Shown one piece after another: positions 24,182-32,526 of a stretch of DNA of 43,477 nt. Source of the stretch: an uncultured Pelagibacteraceae bacterium (GTDB taxonomy: Bacteria; Pseudomonadota; Alphaproteobacteria; Pelagibacterales; Pelagibacteraceae). Within the stretch, counting starts at the first letter, position 1, and each line of letters starts with the position of its first letter. The notes beneath the pieces were generated by a model. That model searched no databases. It was not told the DNA's origin and saw only the letters and a program-made list of their open reading frames with translations. The stretch covers positions 1-43,477 of the forward strand of contig CACPLR010000008.1 of the NCBI GenBank assembly GCA_902634885.1, given 5' to 3'. The translations under genes were made by a program, and so were the position numbers.

Positions 24182-25257
24182 GAATTGAGGGACAGAATTA
24201 CAAAACCATATGGTTTGATAAAAATTCTCAAAACGTCAAAATAATTGACCAGACAAAACTACCACATCAATTTATAATTAAAGATTTAAAAACTGTTAAG
24301 GATGCAATCAATGCAATAAAAGTAATGGAGGTCAGAGGTGCACCTTTAATTGGGGCAACGGCAGCTTTTGGTATTGTTTTAGCTGTTAAAGAAAATAATG
24401 ATTTAAATTTTATAAAAAAAAGTGCCGAAGATTTAGTAAACACAAGACCGACAGCAATTAATCTTCAATGGGCTGTTCACAGAATGAATAATAAGATCTC
24501 TATGATAAAATCTGAAAATCTATTTGATATTGCTTTAAATGAAGCTGAGTTAATTTGTGATGAAGATGAAAAATTTTCTGAGAAAATTGGAAAAAATGGT
24601 CTAAAACTAATAGAGGAAATTTATAATAAGAAAAAAAATACTATAAATATTCTTACTCATTGTAACGCTGGATGGTTAGCAACAATTGACTGGGGAACTG
24701 CTACATCACCAATTTATCACGCACATAAAAAAGGTATTCCAATTCATATATGGGTTGATGAAACTAGACCTAGAAATCAAGGAGCAAATTTAACTTCTTA
24801 TGAATTAAATGAGGAAGGTGTACCAAATACAATTATAGCAGATAACACAGGTGGAATTTTAATGCAAAGGGGACAGGTTGATATGTGTATTGTTGGTACA
24901 GATAGAACTTTATCCAATGGTGATGTTTGTAATAAGATAGGAACGTATTTAAAAGCGTTAGCAGCATACGATAACAATGTTCCATTCTATGTTGCTCTTC
25001 CTAGTTCTACTATTGATTGGAATTTAAAAGATTCAAGAGATATCCCAATAGAGGAGAGAGATACAAAAGAACTATCCCATATAGATGGGATGTTGGGAGA
25101 TAATAAAATTGATAGTGTTCAAATTTATCCAAAAAAAAGTAAGGCTATGAATTTAGCTTTTGATGTAACACCAGCAAAATATGTAACATCTTTAATTACT
25201 GAAAAAGGTATCTGTAATGCTTCTGAAGATGGATTGAAAAAATTATTTAATAAATAA
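24178..25257 (+). CDS. mtnA: Methylthioribose-1-phosphate isomerase
   Basis: A 359-residue member of the eIF2B-like isomerase family, with RGAPLIGATAAFGI at residues 53-66, RPTAINLQWAVHRM near 90, ILTHCNAGWLAT with catalytic Cys162, WVDETRPRNQGANLTSYEL near 192 and VGTDRTLSNGD with catalytic Asp242. It converts 5-methylthioribose-1-phosphate to 5-methylthioribulose-1-phosphate. No mtnB, mtnC or mtnD of the classical methionine salvage pathway is nearby; the next gene, on the other strand and one base away from its stop, is a class II aldolase fusion. Confidence 0.93.
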   Translation: MRIEGQNYKTIWFDKNSQNVKIIDQTKLPHQFIIKDLKTVKDAINAIKVMEVRGAPLIGATAAFGIVLAVKENNDLNFIKKSAEDLVNTRPTAINLQWAVHRMNNKISMIKSENLFDIALNEAELICDEDEKFSEKIGKNGLKLIEEIYNKKKNTINILTHCNAGWLATIDWGTATSPIYHAHKKGIPIHIWVDETRPRNQGANLTSYELNEEGVPNTIIADNTGGILMQRGQVDMCIVGTDRTLSNGDVCNKIGTYLKALAAYDNNVPFYVALPSSTIDWNLKDSRDIPIEERDTKELSHIDGMLGDNKIDSVQIYPKKSKAMNLAFDVTPAKYVTSLITEKGICNASEDGLKKLFNK

Positions 25258-27291
25258 TTAACGCATTGAAGCAGCAATATTTCCACCATCTACAGTCAAT
25301 ATTGCTCCGGTAGTTTTCTTTGACATTGCCAAATGGAAGAAAGCCTTTGCAACATCTTCAGCTATTACCTCGTTTAATAATAAGTTTCCACTCATGTACT
25401 GGGCTTCAGAAACTTGTCTGGCTTTTGCTCTTGATTTAATCATTTTATCATTTAGTAAACCACTTCTTATTCTGTCGGCATTTACTCCGTTTGATCTAAT
25501 ACCTAAATTTCCATAGTCTAAGGCATACTGTTTGCACAAACCCAATAGTGCTGACTTAGGCAAACCATAAGGACCAAAATTTTTACCAGGATTAACTGAT
25601 TGTTTTGAAATATTAAAAAGCAAACAACCATTTATATTTTGTTTTTTCATAATTTTAACTGCTTCTGAGGCGCAATTTTGATGAGAGAAGAAGTTTTCTT
25701 CAAAACTTTTTCTTAAAATATTTTCATCAACTTCAGCTATTGAACCTCCAATAGCTGTACCAGCATTAGATATTAATATGTCTACACCACCGTAAATTCT
25801 TAATATTTTTTTAAATGCATCTCTGACACTTTTTTTGTTAGTCACATCGCAGTAAATACAAAGGTCATTTACCTTATTTTGCATTTCTAAAATCTTCTTC
25901 TTATTAATGTCTAAAAGAACAACTTCAGCACCATATTTTTTAAACAATTTATATGTCTCGATTCCAATCGCCCCAGTGCTTCCAGTAATTACAACAACAT
26001 TACCTTGTAGTTTTTTTTTTGCTTTTTTAATTTTTGCTTGTTCTAATGACCAATATTCAACATCAAATAAATCTTTTTTAGATATAAATTTATATTTTGT
26101 TGTTTCTTCTACAGAGGAAATTACTCTCGCATTAGTTTCTGTTAAATCTCCAGCTATTTTGGTTGCAGACAATGTACTTCCAACAGAAAACAAACCAAGA
26201 TTTTGAACGAGTATTACTCTTGGAGAAGTATCTAATATTGTCTTTTTTTCTTTTACTTTTTTTTTATTGGTATTGAAATAATTAATGTATTTTCTTCTAT
26301 AGTTTTTAAAAGATTTGATAGCTATTTTTTTAAATTCCTCTAATGAACAATTTTCTTTTGGCTCTATAATTAAAGGAAAAGGCTTAACTCTTATTACATG
26401 ATCGGGAGTAGCAGTTCCTTCGTTTCCATATCTTTTTATACTTTTTCCATTAATAAAATAATCTAATTTATTGTTTTTCCTAAAATTTAAAATAAACTTA
26501 TTATCTTTATTTTCAGAGAGCAAACCTCTTAAAATAGGTGCTACATCCTCAGGAGTGAAATTAAATTTTAGTTTTTTTACTTGAGCAATTTTTTTTCTTT
26601 TTAGTTTATTAATTGCTCTTTCAGCGTCAGATACATATTTTATCATTAAATTATATGAAGTTTTTGCATCATTAGCAAAAGTGAAAATTCCATGATTTAA
26701 TAAAATTAAACAATTAATATTTGGATTTTTAGAATAAACTTCTTGAATTTTTTTTGCTAAACCAAAACCTGGCATTACATATGGTACAATACTTACTTTT
26801 TTTCCAAATATTTTTTTACAAAACTGAACTCCATTAGGTCTGTTGGTAACATTCATTATTGCATCTGAGTGTGTATGATCCACAAATTTGAAAGGCAAAA
26901 ATGCATGTAAAAAAGTTTCCACTGATGGGTTTGGAGATTTAATATCTATAAGGTTTTTTTTTTGATACGCCACCATGTCTTCATCGGAAAGGTATTTTTT
27001 ATTTTTAAATGCCAATAGAGGTCCAAGTTTTACCGCAGGTAGCCCAGCTGGCTCAATTTCAGCCATATCCCATCCACTTCCTTTCACACATAAAACTTCA
27101 TAATTTTTTCCATCAACATCTTTTACTGTTGTTTTTACTGATGTATTGCCACCACCATGTAATACTAATTCAGGATTTCTTCCAAGTAATCTGGTTGTAT
27201 AAACTCTTAAAGCCATATCCTTAGAATAGCCAAGTTTTTTATAGTGTTTGATGTATTTTATAGCTTTAATGTTTGACCAATTATTTTTCAC
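25258..27291 (-). CDS. Class II aldolase / short-chain dehydrogenase fusion
   Basis: The 677-residue protein joins an N-terminal class II (zinc) aldolase (about 1-330) with a C-terminal SDR domain (about 425-677). The aldolase has LVLHGGGNTSVKT at residues 43-55, Glu125, the zinc ligands His139 and His141 in DHTHSDA, and His200 in LLNHGIF. The SDR domain has VVVITGSTGAIGIE, NAGTAIGGSI and YGLPK (YxxxK). The layout is that of bifunctional rhamnulose-1-phosphate aldolase/lactaldehyde dehydrogenases. Between mtnA and speDE, it more likely cleaves 5-methylthioribulose-1-phosphate to dihydroxyacetone phosphate and methylthioacetaldehyde, with the SDR half acting on the aldehyde. That substrate is inferred from the neighbours. 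Confidence 0.85.
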   Translation of the reverse strand: MKNNWSNIKAIKYIKHYKKLGYSKDMALRVYTTRLLGRNPELVLHGGGNTSVKTTVKDVDGKNYEVLCVKGSGWDMAEIEPAGLPAVKLGPLLAFKNKKYLSDEDMVAYQKKNLIDIKSPNPSVETFLHAFLPFKFVDHTHSDAIMNVTNRPNGVQFCKKIFGKKVSIVPYVMPGFGLAKKIQEVYSKNPNINCLILLNHGIFTFANDAKTSYNLMIKYVSDAERAINKLKRKKIAQVKKLKFNFTPEDVAPILRGLLSENKDNKFILNFRKNNKLDYFINGKSIKRYGNEGTATPDHVIRVKPFPLIIEPKENCSLEEFKKIAIKSFKNYRRKYINYFNTNKKKVKEKKTILDTSPRVILVQNLGLFSVGSTLSATKIAGDLTETNARVISSVEETTKYKFISKKDLFDVEYWSLEQAKIKKAKKKLQGNVVVITGSTGAIGIETYKLFKKYGAEVVLLDINKKKILEMQNKVNDLCIYCDVTNKKSVRDAFKKILRIYGGVDILISNAGTAIGGSIAEVDENILRKSFEENFFSHQNCASEAVKIMKKQNINGCLLFNISKQSVNPGKNFGPYGLPKSALLGLCKQYALDYGNLGIRSNGVNADRIRSGLLNDKMIKSRAKARQVSEAQYMSGNLLLNEVIAEDVAKAFFHLAMSKKTTGAILTVDGGNIAASMR

Positions 27292-27363
27292 AATACAACC
27301 CTTGGAAACTATTACATTAGTTTTTTATTTGAAAGAAGTAAAAAATTTGTTACTAAAAAAGTA

Positions 27364-28404
27364 ATGACAAAAGTTGGTGAACATATAACTCTTGATATAA
27401 TTGGTACAAATAAAGAGTACGATACTGGTTTCTTTGAAAAATTGGTTTATAAAATAGCAAAAGCTGCAAAAGTAACTGTTCTGGAAATTTCAAAATATAA
27501 ATTTGAACCTCAAGGTTTTACACTTGTAGCACTTCTTGCAGAAAGCCATATAAGTTTTCACACTTTTCCAGAAAAGGGCATTATTAGCTTTGATTTCTTT
27601 ACGTGTGGAAAAGTTTCACCTTCAGTTGCATTGAAAATTATTAAAGAGGAAATTCAACACACAAATATAATTAAAAAAGAATTTAATAGAGATACAATTG
27701 ATCTTTACCAAGATAATTATAGTTCACCTGGTTTAAATAAAGCATATGTAGTTAATAAAGTTCTAGAAAATTTTAAATCTAAAGTTGGTCAATATATTGA
27801 AATTCTTGATTTGGAGCAGTTTGGAAAGGCACTATTTATTGATAACGAAATACAAGTAGCTGAAAGTGATGAACATCTTTATAGCTCAACATTTGTTAAC
27901 TCTGGTCTTAAATTGAATCCTAATAAAGAAAAAGCTGCAATTATTGGAGGAGGAGATGGTGGAGTTGCAAGAGAATGTATTTCACAAAACTTTAGTTTTA
28001 TAGATTGGTTTGAATTGGATCCAGAGGTAGTTGATGTATGTGACAAACATTTAAGTAAAATAGGTGAAAAGGCTACTGAAAAAAATTCTGTAAAATGTGT
28101 ATGGGGAGATGCTTTTGAAAGCATAAAATCTGTTAAGGATGACACTTACGATCAAATATTTGTTGATTTAAATGACGATCAATTTTGTATAGATCTTGCA
28201 GCAAAAAATATGGAATCTTTGGTAAGAATATTAAAACCTAAAGGAGTTATTACAGCACAGGTTGGAAGCCAAGATAAAAAACCAAAACAAGTTGACAATT
28301 GGTTAAATGTTTTTGATGAAAATTTTGGAAATACACAACTTTCAAGAGTTTATATCCCAAGTTTTGATTGTGCTTGGAACTTTTCTTCATCAATAAATCA
28401 TTAA
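27364..28404 (+). CDS. AdoMet decarboxylase-spermidine synthase fusion
   Basis: A 346-residue fusion. Residues 1-115 are a bacterial-type AdoMet decarboxylase: ESHISFHTFPE, in which the chain would self-cleave between Glu60 and Ser61 to form the pyruvoyl group, then DFFTCG with the conserved Cys81. Residues about 125-346 are an aminopropyltransferase with IIGGGDGGVARE near 194, WFELDPEVVD near 217 and FVDLNDDQ in place of the usual DSSDP catalytic loop. It would make decarboxylated AdoMet and use it to build spermidine from putrescine, releasing methylthioadenosine for MtnP. The second domain lacks the common YHE and DSSDP forms, so the amine acceptor is uncertain. Confidence 0.88.
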   Translation: MTKVGEHITLDIIGTNKEYDTGFFEKLVYKIAKAAKVTVLEISKYKFEPQGFTLVALLAESHISFHTFPEKGIISFDFFTCGKVSPSVALKIIKEEIQHTNIIKKEFNRDTIDLYQDNYSSPGLNKAYVVNKVLENFKSKVGQYIEILDLEQFGKALFIDNEIQVAESDEHLYSSTFVNSGLKLNPNKEKAAIIGGGDGGVARECISQNFSFIDWFELDPEVVDVCDKHLSKIGEKATEKNSVKCVWGDAFESIKSVKDDTYDQIFVDLNDDQFCIDLAAKNMESLVRILKPKGVITAQVGSQDKKPKQVDNWLNVFDENFGNTQLSRVYIPSFDCAWNFSSSINH

Positions 28405-28463
28405 TTTTTCTTTTTAAATATCAATATTTGTGAAATAATAAATCTTATTATTTTGGAGGAAAA

Positions 28464-29315
28464 ATGAATAAATTTAAAACATTAGGATTAGGAATATTAA
28501 TTTCCTTTTTCTTAACTATCTCTTCAAATGCAGACTCTATTAAAATTGGAACAGAAGGAGCTTACCCTCCTTGGAATTCTAAAGATGCTTCTGGAAACCT
28601 AATTGGTTTTGAAGTTGAGCTTGCAAATGAACTATGCAAAATCATGAAAGCTGAGTGTACAATCGTCGAACAAGATTGGGATGGAATGATTCCAGCTCTA
28701 TTAATGAGAAAATTTGATGCGATCATGGCTGGTATGTCAATAACTGCTGAAAGACAAAAAACAATTACTTTTTCTCAAGGTTACGCTGATGAAGTTGCTT
28801 CTTTAGCAGTAATGAAAGGATCTGATCTTGAAGGAATGGATACGCCAGAAGGTATCAATTTATCTTTAGGTGGATCTGATGTTAAAAAAGCTCTTAAAAC
28901 ACTAACAGGTGCATTAGCTGGTAAAACAGTTTGTGTGCAAACAGCTACAATTCACCAAAACTTTTTAGACTCAGGTGATGTAGGAAGTGTAAATGTGAGA
29001 ACTTACAAAACTCAAGACGAAGTTAATCTAGATTTAGCATCGGGGAGATGTGATGCTGCATTAGCAGCAGCTGTTGCTTTTACTGATTACGCTGATAAAT
29101 CTGGTAAACAAGTTGTTTTAGTTGGACCTACTTTTTCAGGTGGTGCATTTGGAAATGGAGTAGGTGTTGGAATTAGACAAGGTGGAGATGATGCTATTGG
29201 AAAAAGAGATGCTAAACTTCTAAAAGATTTCAATAAAGCAATTGATAAAGCAAGAAAACAGGGAATTATTAGCAAACTTGCTATTAAACACTTTGGTTTC
29301 GACGCTTCTATGTAA
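28464..29315 (+). CDS. Polar amino-acid ABC transporter binding protein (SBP family 3)
   Basis: A 283-residue periplasmic protein with a signal peptide (cleavage after SSNA near residue 23) and a strong Shine-Dalgarno sequence, TTGGAGG, upstream. IKIGTEGAYPPWNSKD, GFEVELANELCKIM and WDGMIPALLMRKFDAIMAGMSITAERQKTI are the hallmarks of the lysine/arginine/ornithine/octopine binding group. The position after speDE makes a basic amino acid or polyamine precursor plausible, but specificity cannot be read. The extra segment between residues about 135-150 (LSLGGSDVKKALKTL) is longer than in HisJ-type proteins. An inverted repeat follows before the permease gene. Confidence 0.88.
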   Translation: MNKFKTLGLGILISFFLTISSNADSIKIGTEGAYPPWNSKDASGNLIGFEVELANELCKIMKAECTIVEQDWDGMIPALLMRKFDAIMAGMSITAERQKTITFSQGYADEVASLAVMKGSDLEGMDTPEGINLSLGGSDVKKALKTLTGALAGKTVCVQTATIHQNFLDSGDVGSVNVRTYKTQDEVNLDLASGRCDAALAAAVAFTDYADKSGKQVVLVGPTFSGGAFGNGVGVGIRQGGDDAIGKRDAKLLKDFNKAIDKARKQGIISKLAIKHFGFDASM

Positions 29316-29325
29316 ATATTTCAGA

Positions 29326-29354
29326 TTTGGCGACTATATAATATAGTCGCCAAA
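29326..29354 (+). terminator. Inverted repeat between binding-protein and permease genes
   Basis: TTTGGCGACTATAT at 29326-29339 and ATATAGTCGCCAAA at 29341-29354 are a perfect inverted repeat around one base, four bases before the permease ATG. It has no T-run. It probably stabilises the binding-protein transcript or partly stops transcription, giving more binding protein than permease. Confidence 0.6.
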
Positions 29355-29358
29355 ATCT

Positions 29359-30051
29359 ATGGAACTTCTAGCATTTGGTAAAACTGGTTGGGGTGATGAG
29401 TTATTTTATGCAACCCTAATGACCTTAGCTGTTTCAATAACAGCTATGTTAATCGGATTTTTCTTTGCACTTATTTTTACCCCTTTAAAATTATCAAAAC
29501 ACAAATCTCTAAATTTAATTGGTAATTTTTACACTACAGTTATAAGAGGTGTTCCAGAATTATTAGTAATTTACCTTTTCTTTTTTGGTGGAAGTGGAGC
29601 AATAATGTTTGTTGCTTCTATGTTTGGTTATTATGAATATATTGAAATTAATGCATTTATTACTGGTTCATTTGCAATAGGTATTATTTCAGGCGCATAT
29701 TCAACCGAGGTATTTAGAGGAGCTATACAGTCAATTGACAAAGGTCAGTTTGAAGCATCAAAAGTTTTGGGGATAAAAAAACATATTCAGTTTTATAAAA
29801 TTATCCTTCCCCAAATGTTAAGACTTGCGATTCCAAATCTAAGTAATGTTTGGCAAATTACATTAAAAGATACCTCTTTAATTTCAGTAACAGGTTTAGT
29901 TGAAATTATGAGACAATCATATATTGCTGCTGGATCAACTAGAGATCCTTTGTTTTTTTACTCATTTGCAGCAGTTTTATATTTATTATTAACGTACCTA
30001 AGCATGAAACTAATTAACAAATTAGAAGTTAAATATAGCAGGGGATTTTAA
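29359..30051 (+). CDS. Polar amino-acid ABC transporter permease (HisQ/OccQ type)
   Basis: A 230-residue integral membrane protein with about five helices. The ABC permease coupling motif is in YSTEVFRGAIQSIDKGQFEASKVLG near residue 115 (EAA loop), followed by ILPQMLRLAIPNLSNVWQI. TVIRGVPELLVIYLFFFG near residue 58 is typical of HisQ/OccQ. It ends directly against the second permease start, so the two subunits are made together and would form a heterodimer. The ATPase is missing from this operon. Confidence 0.88.
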   Translation: MELLAFGKTGWGDELFYATLMTLAVSITAMLIGFFFALIFTPLKLSKHKSLNLIGNFYTTVIRGVPELLVIYLFFFGGSGAIMFVASMFGYYEYIEINAFITGSFAIGIISGAYSTEVFRGAIQSIDKGQFEASKVLGIKKHIQFYKIILPQMLRLAIPNLSNVWQITLKDTSLISVTGLVEIMRQSYIAAGSTRDPLFFYSFAAVLYLLLTYLSMKLINKLEVKYSRGF

Positions 30052-30729
30052 ATGGATTTTGAATTGATGATCAGTAGTTTTCCAAAGTTACTAGGTGCAA
30101 CTGTAATTACTCTGAAGCTTTTGTCATTATCCTTATTTTTTGGATTATTAATTGGTTTACTTTTTGCAATTTTGAGAATGAATAAAAATACAATTATAAA
30201 TAAATTTGCATATGGATATTCTTATGTTTTTAGAGGTACACCACTATTGGTTCAAATATTTATTATTTATTTTGGACTTGGACAAATCGAATACTTAAGA
30301 TCCACTTTTTTATGGGTGATACTTAAAGAGCCCTATTGGTGTGCAATAATTGCCTTTGCATTAAATACAGGCGCATACACATCAGAAATATTACGATCAG
30401 CTTTTGAAACTATAAAACCTGGATTAATAGAAGCTGGAAAAAGTCTTGGTATACCTAACAAAGTTATTTTTTATAAAATTCAAATTCCTATAGCGATTAA
30501 ACAATCACTACCTGCTTATGGAAATGAAATTATATTGATGCTTAAAGGAACATCACTTGCTAGTACAGTAACATTGATGGATCTTACAGGTGTTGCAAAA
30601 TATATTATTTCAACAACTTTTAAACCAATAGAAGTATTCATAGTTGCTGGAGGTATATATTTATTTATGACTTATTGTGTTCATAATTTAATTAAATTTC
30701 TCGAAAAAAAGTATGGTTTTCAGACTTAA
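30052..30729 (+). CDS. Polar amino-acid ABC transporter permease (HisM/OccM type)
   Basis: A 225-residue membrane protein with YVFRGTPLLVQIFIIYFGLGQ near residue 57, and the EAA loop in YTSEILRSAFETIKPGLIEAGKSLG near 123, both characteristic of the HisM half of histidine/octopine-type importers. The start ATG follows the stop of the HisQ-type gene without a gap. It meets the convergent DUF6165 gene three bases later. No HisP-type ATPase gene follows, so the transporter must take its ATPase from another locus. Confidence 0.88.
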   Translation: MDFELMISSFPKLLGATVITLKLLSLSLFFGLLIGLLFAILRMNKNTIINKFAYGYSYVFRGTPLLVQIFIIYFGLGQIEYLRSTFLWVILKEPYWCAIIAFALNTGAYTSEILRSAFETIKPGLIEAGKSLGIPNKVIFYKIQIPIAIKQSLPAYGNEIILMLKGTSLASTVTLMDLTGVAKYIISTTFKPIEVFIVAGGIYLFMTYCVHNLIKFLEKKYGFQT

Positions 30730-30732
30730 GAA

Positions 30733-31122
30733 CTAATAATTTGTATATTCTTTAATCTCTTTAATTTTTGACCCTGTGAGATTGTTTATTTCCAATTTTA
30801 TTTTTGCTCTTTCATCATTTAAGAAATGAACATCTCTTGATAATTTTATAAATTCATCACCAAAATCTGAATTTTTTTCACATAATCTCTTATCATCCTC
30901 TATAACCCAAAGCTTATTATTAATCTCTTTGAGAAATTTAAATAAGCTATCAAGTTTTTCGTCAGATTTCACATTTTTAAGAAATTGATCTTTAAGTACA
31001 TCATATTCGTTATTTATAAATGAAAGTTTTTCAGGATCCTTAATTTTTTCTTTTTTAATTTCTAAAATTGAAATCTTATCTAAAAGCTCACCAACAGAGA
31101 CCTCAACTACTATTTTATTCAT
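30733..31122 (-). CDS. DUF6165 family protein
   Basis: A 129-residue soluble, helical, charged protein starting MNKIVVEVSVGELLDKISILEIKKEKI, the conserved N-terminal signature of DUF6165 (SVGELxDKIxILExKxxKI). Members commonly lie beside lipopolysaccharide glycosyltransferases, but no activity is known to me. Here it is divergent from a GT9 gene with 32 bases between starts, consistent with a link to envelope glycan assembly. Confidence 0.7.
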   Translation of the reverse strand: MNKIVVEVSVGELLDKISILEIKKEKIKDPEKLSFINNEYDVLKDQFLKNVKSDEKLDSLFKFLKEINNKLWVIEDDKRLCEKNSDFGDEFIKLSRDVHFLNDERAKIKLEINNLTGSKIKEIKEYTNY

Positions 31123-31154
31123 AATTTTTTATACTGTGTTAAGTTGTTACAAAT

Positions 31155-32096
31155 ATGTCTAATATATTAATTATTAAACATGGTTCATTAGGCGATATAG
31201 CTCAGGCAAGTGGTGTTATTCAAGATATTTCTGAAAATCACAAAAATGATGATGTATTTATTTTAACAACAAAACCCTATTTAAACTTGTTCAAAAAAAA
31301 TCCATATATTAAAGAGCCTATTTTAGATAAGCGATTATCAAGATTTAATCTTTTTTACCTCTATTCATTAATGAGAAGTTTAAAAAAGTATAATTTTTTA
31401 AAAATATATGATCTACAAAATTCAAATAGAACATCCTTCTATAAAAATATCCTTTTTAAAAATTCTAATAAAAATATTTGGTCATCGTCTTTAACAACAT
31501 TACCAGAGGGTAAAACAAAAGAAGAATTTGATAAGCTTTCGATTTTAGAACGTTTTGATCATCAAATTAGAACTTCTAATTTAATTTCAAAACATACTCT
31601 TTATCCTGATTTTTCATGGGCTTGTTCTGATATTACAAACCTTAAAAACGAATACAATTTAAATAAATATATTTTGCTTTTTCCATTTTGCTCTCCACAC
31701 TTAACTATAAAGAGATGGCCATACTATAACGAACTCTCAAACAAAATTAAGGATAAGTTTAAAGATGAATACAAGATAATCATTGCCCCTGGACCAGAGG
31801 AAATAAAAGAAGCCTCAAATATAAATGCTGAATGTATTTTAGACAATAGAAAATCTTTAAACATATCTCAATTAGCATCTTTAATAAAAGATAGTACCTT
31901 TGTAATTGCAAATGATACAGGCCCTGCTCATATAACTGCACACTTAGGTGTTAAAGGGCTTGCACTATTTGGTCCACATAAACCCGCAAAACTTGTAAGT
32001 ATAGAAAGAGAAAAATTTAGAGCAATTCAAGTTGAAGATTTAAATAAATTATCTGCTGATAAGGTATTTGAAAGAATGTTGGAGTTGTTAGCCTAA
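31155..32096 (+). CDS. Glycosyltransferase family 9 (heptosyltransferase-like)
   Basis: The 313-residue protein starts ILIIKHGSLGDIAQASGVI, the GT9 N-terminal motif with the acidic residue after GxxGD, and has YILLFPFCSPHLTIKRWP near residue 170 and FVIANDTGPAHITAHLGVKGLALFG near 248, the donor-binding signature of ADP-heptose:lipopolysaccharide heptosyltransferases. It would add a heptose or related sugar to lipopolysaccharide core at the inner membrane. Divergent DUF6165 and the GT4 gene downstream on the opposite strand support an envelope-sugar role. Confidence 0.85.
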   Translation: MSNILIIKHGSLGDIAQASGVIQDISENHKNDDVFILTTKPYLNLFKKNPYIKEPILDKRLSRFNLFYLYSLMRSLKKYNFLKIYDLQNSNRTSFYKNILFKNSNKNIWSSSLTTLPEGKTKEEFDKLSILERFDHQIRTSNLISKHTLYPDFSWACSDITNLKNEYNLNKYILLFPFCSPHLTIKRWPYYNELSNKIKDKFKDEYKIIIAPGPEEIKEASNINAECILDNRKSLNISQLASLIKDSTFVIANDTGPAHITAHLGVKGLALFGPHKPAKLVSIEREKFRAIQVEDLNKLSADKVFERMLELLA

Positions 32097-32100
32097 AAAT

Positions 32101-32517
32101 TTAAGTGTAAATCTTATCTGATAAACCATAACAAAGAATAGCACTTAAAATAGTTAATACTCCAGGTGCAATTACACCTTCAATCGAAGTTTTCTCTGTA
32201 TGACCTAATTTACTGATTTTAATTGTATAAATACCAATTAAGAATGTCATTAAATTTTGTACAAATATTAAATTAAAAAATCCCCAGGTATTTTCAACGC
32301 CTCCAGATCTTATAAACATAATATAAATAGCCATTAAAACTGATCCAAGAAAGAATGATCCAAAAAATCTTGTCATGATAGCTCCGGTTTTGTCCATTGC
32401 GTATTGATCTAAAAAAGATTGAGTAGCAAAAATACATCTATATGCGTAGAAAGCGTAACCTAGAAAATGAACAATAAATATAACTAAGTAAAATATTCCG
32501 TTAAATTTATCTATCAT
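32101..32517 (-). CDS. Small four-helix membrane protein, unknown function
   Basis: A 138-residue integral membrane protein with four predicted helices (about residues 8-26, 48-67, 79-97 and 112-132). Polar landmarks are HFLGYAFYAYRC in helix 1 and TRFFGSFFLG at the start of helix 2. No recognised family. It lies nine bases downstream of the GT4 gene on the minus strand, so both are likely transcribed together, and it ends close to the convergent GT9 gene. Confidence 0.6.
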   Translation of the reverse strand: MIDKFNGIFYLVIFIVHFLGYAFYAYRCIFATQSFLDQYAMDKTGAIMTRFFGSFFLGSVLMAIYIMFIRSGGVENTWGFFNLIFVQNLMTFLIGIYTIKISKLGHTEKTSIEGVIAPGVLTILSAILCYGLSDKIYT

Positions 32518-32526
32518 ATTTTAAAC

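Noticed and set aside
28430..28452. AATAATAA...TTATTATT inverted repeat before the binding-protein gene
   Set aside because: It is made of A and T only and is of a kind expected by chance at this base composition.
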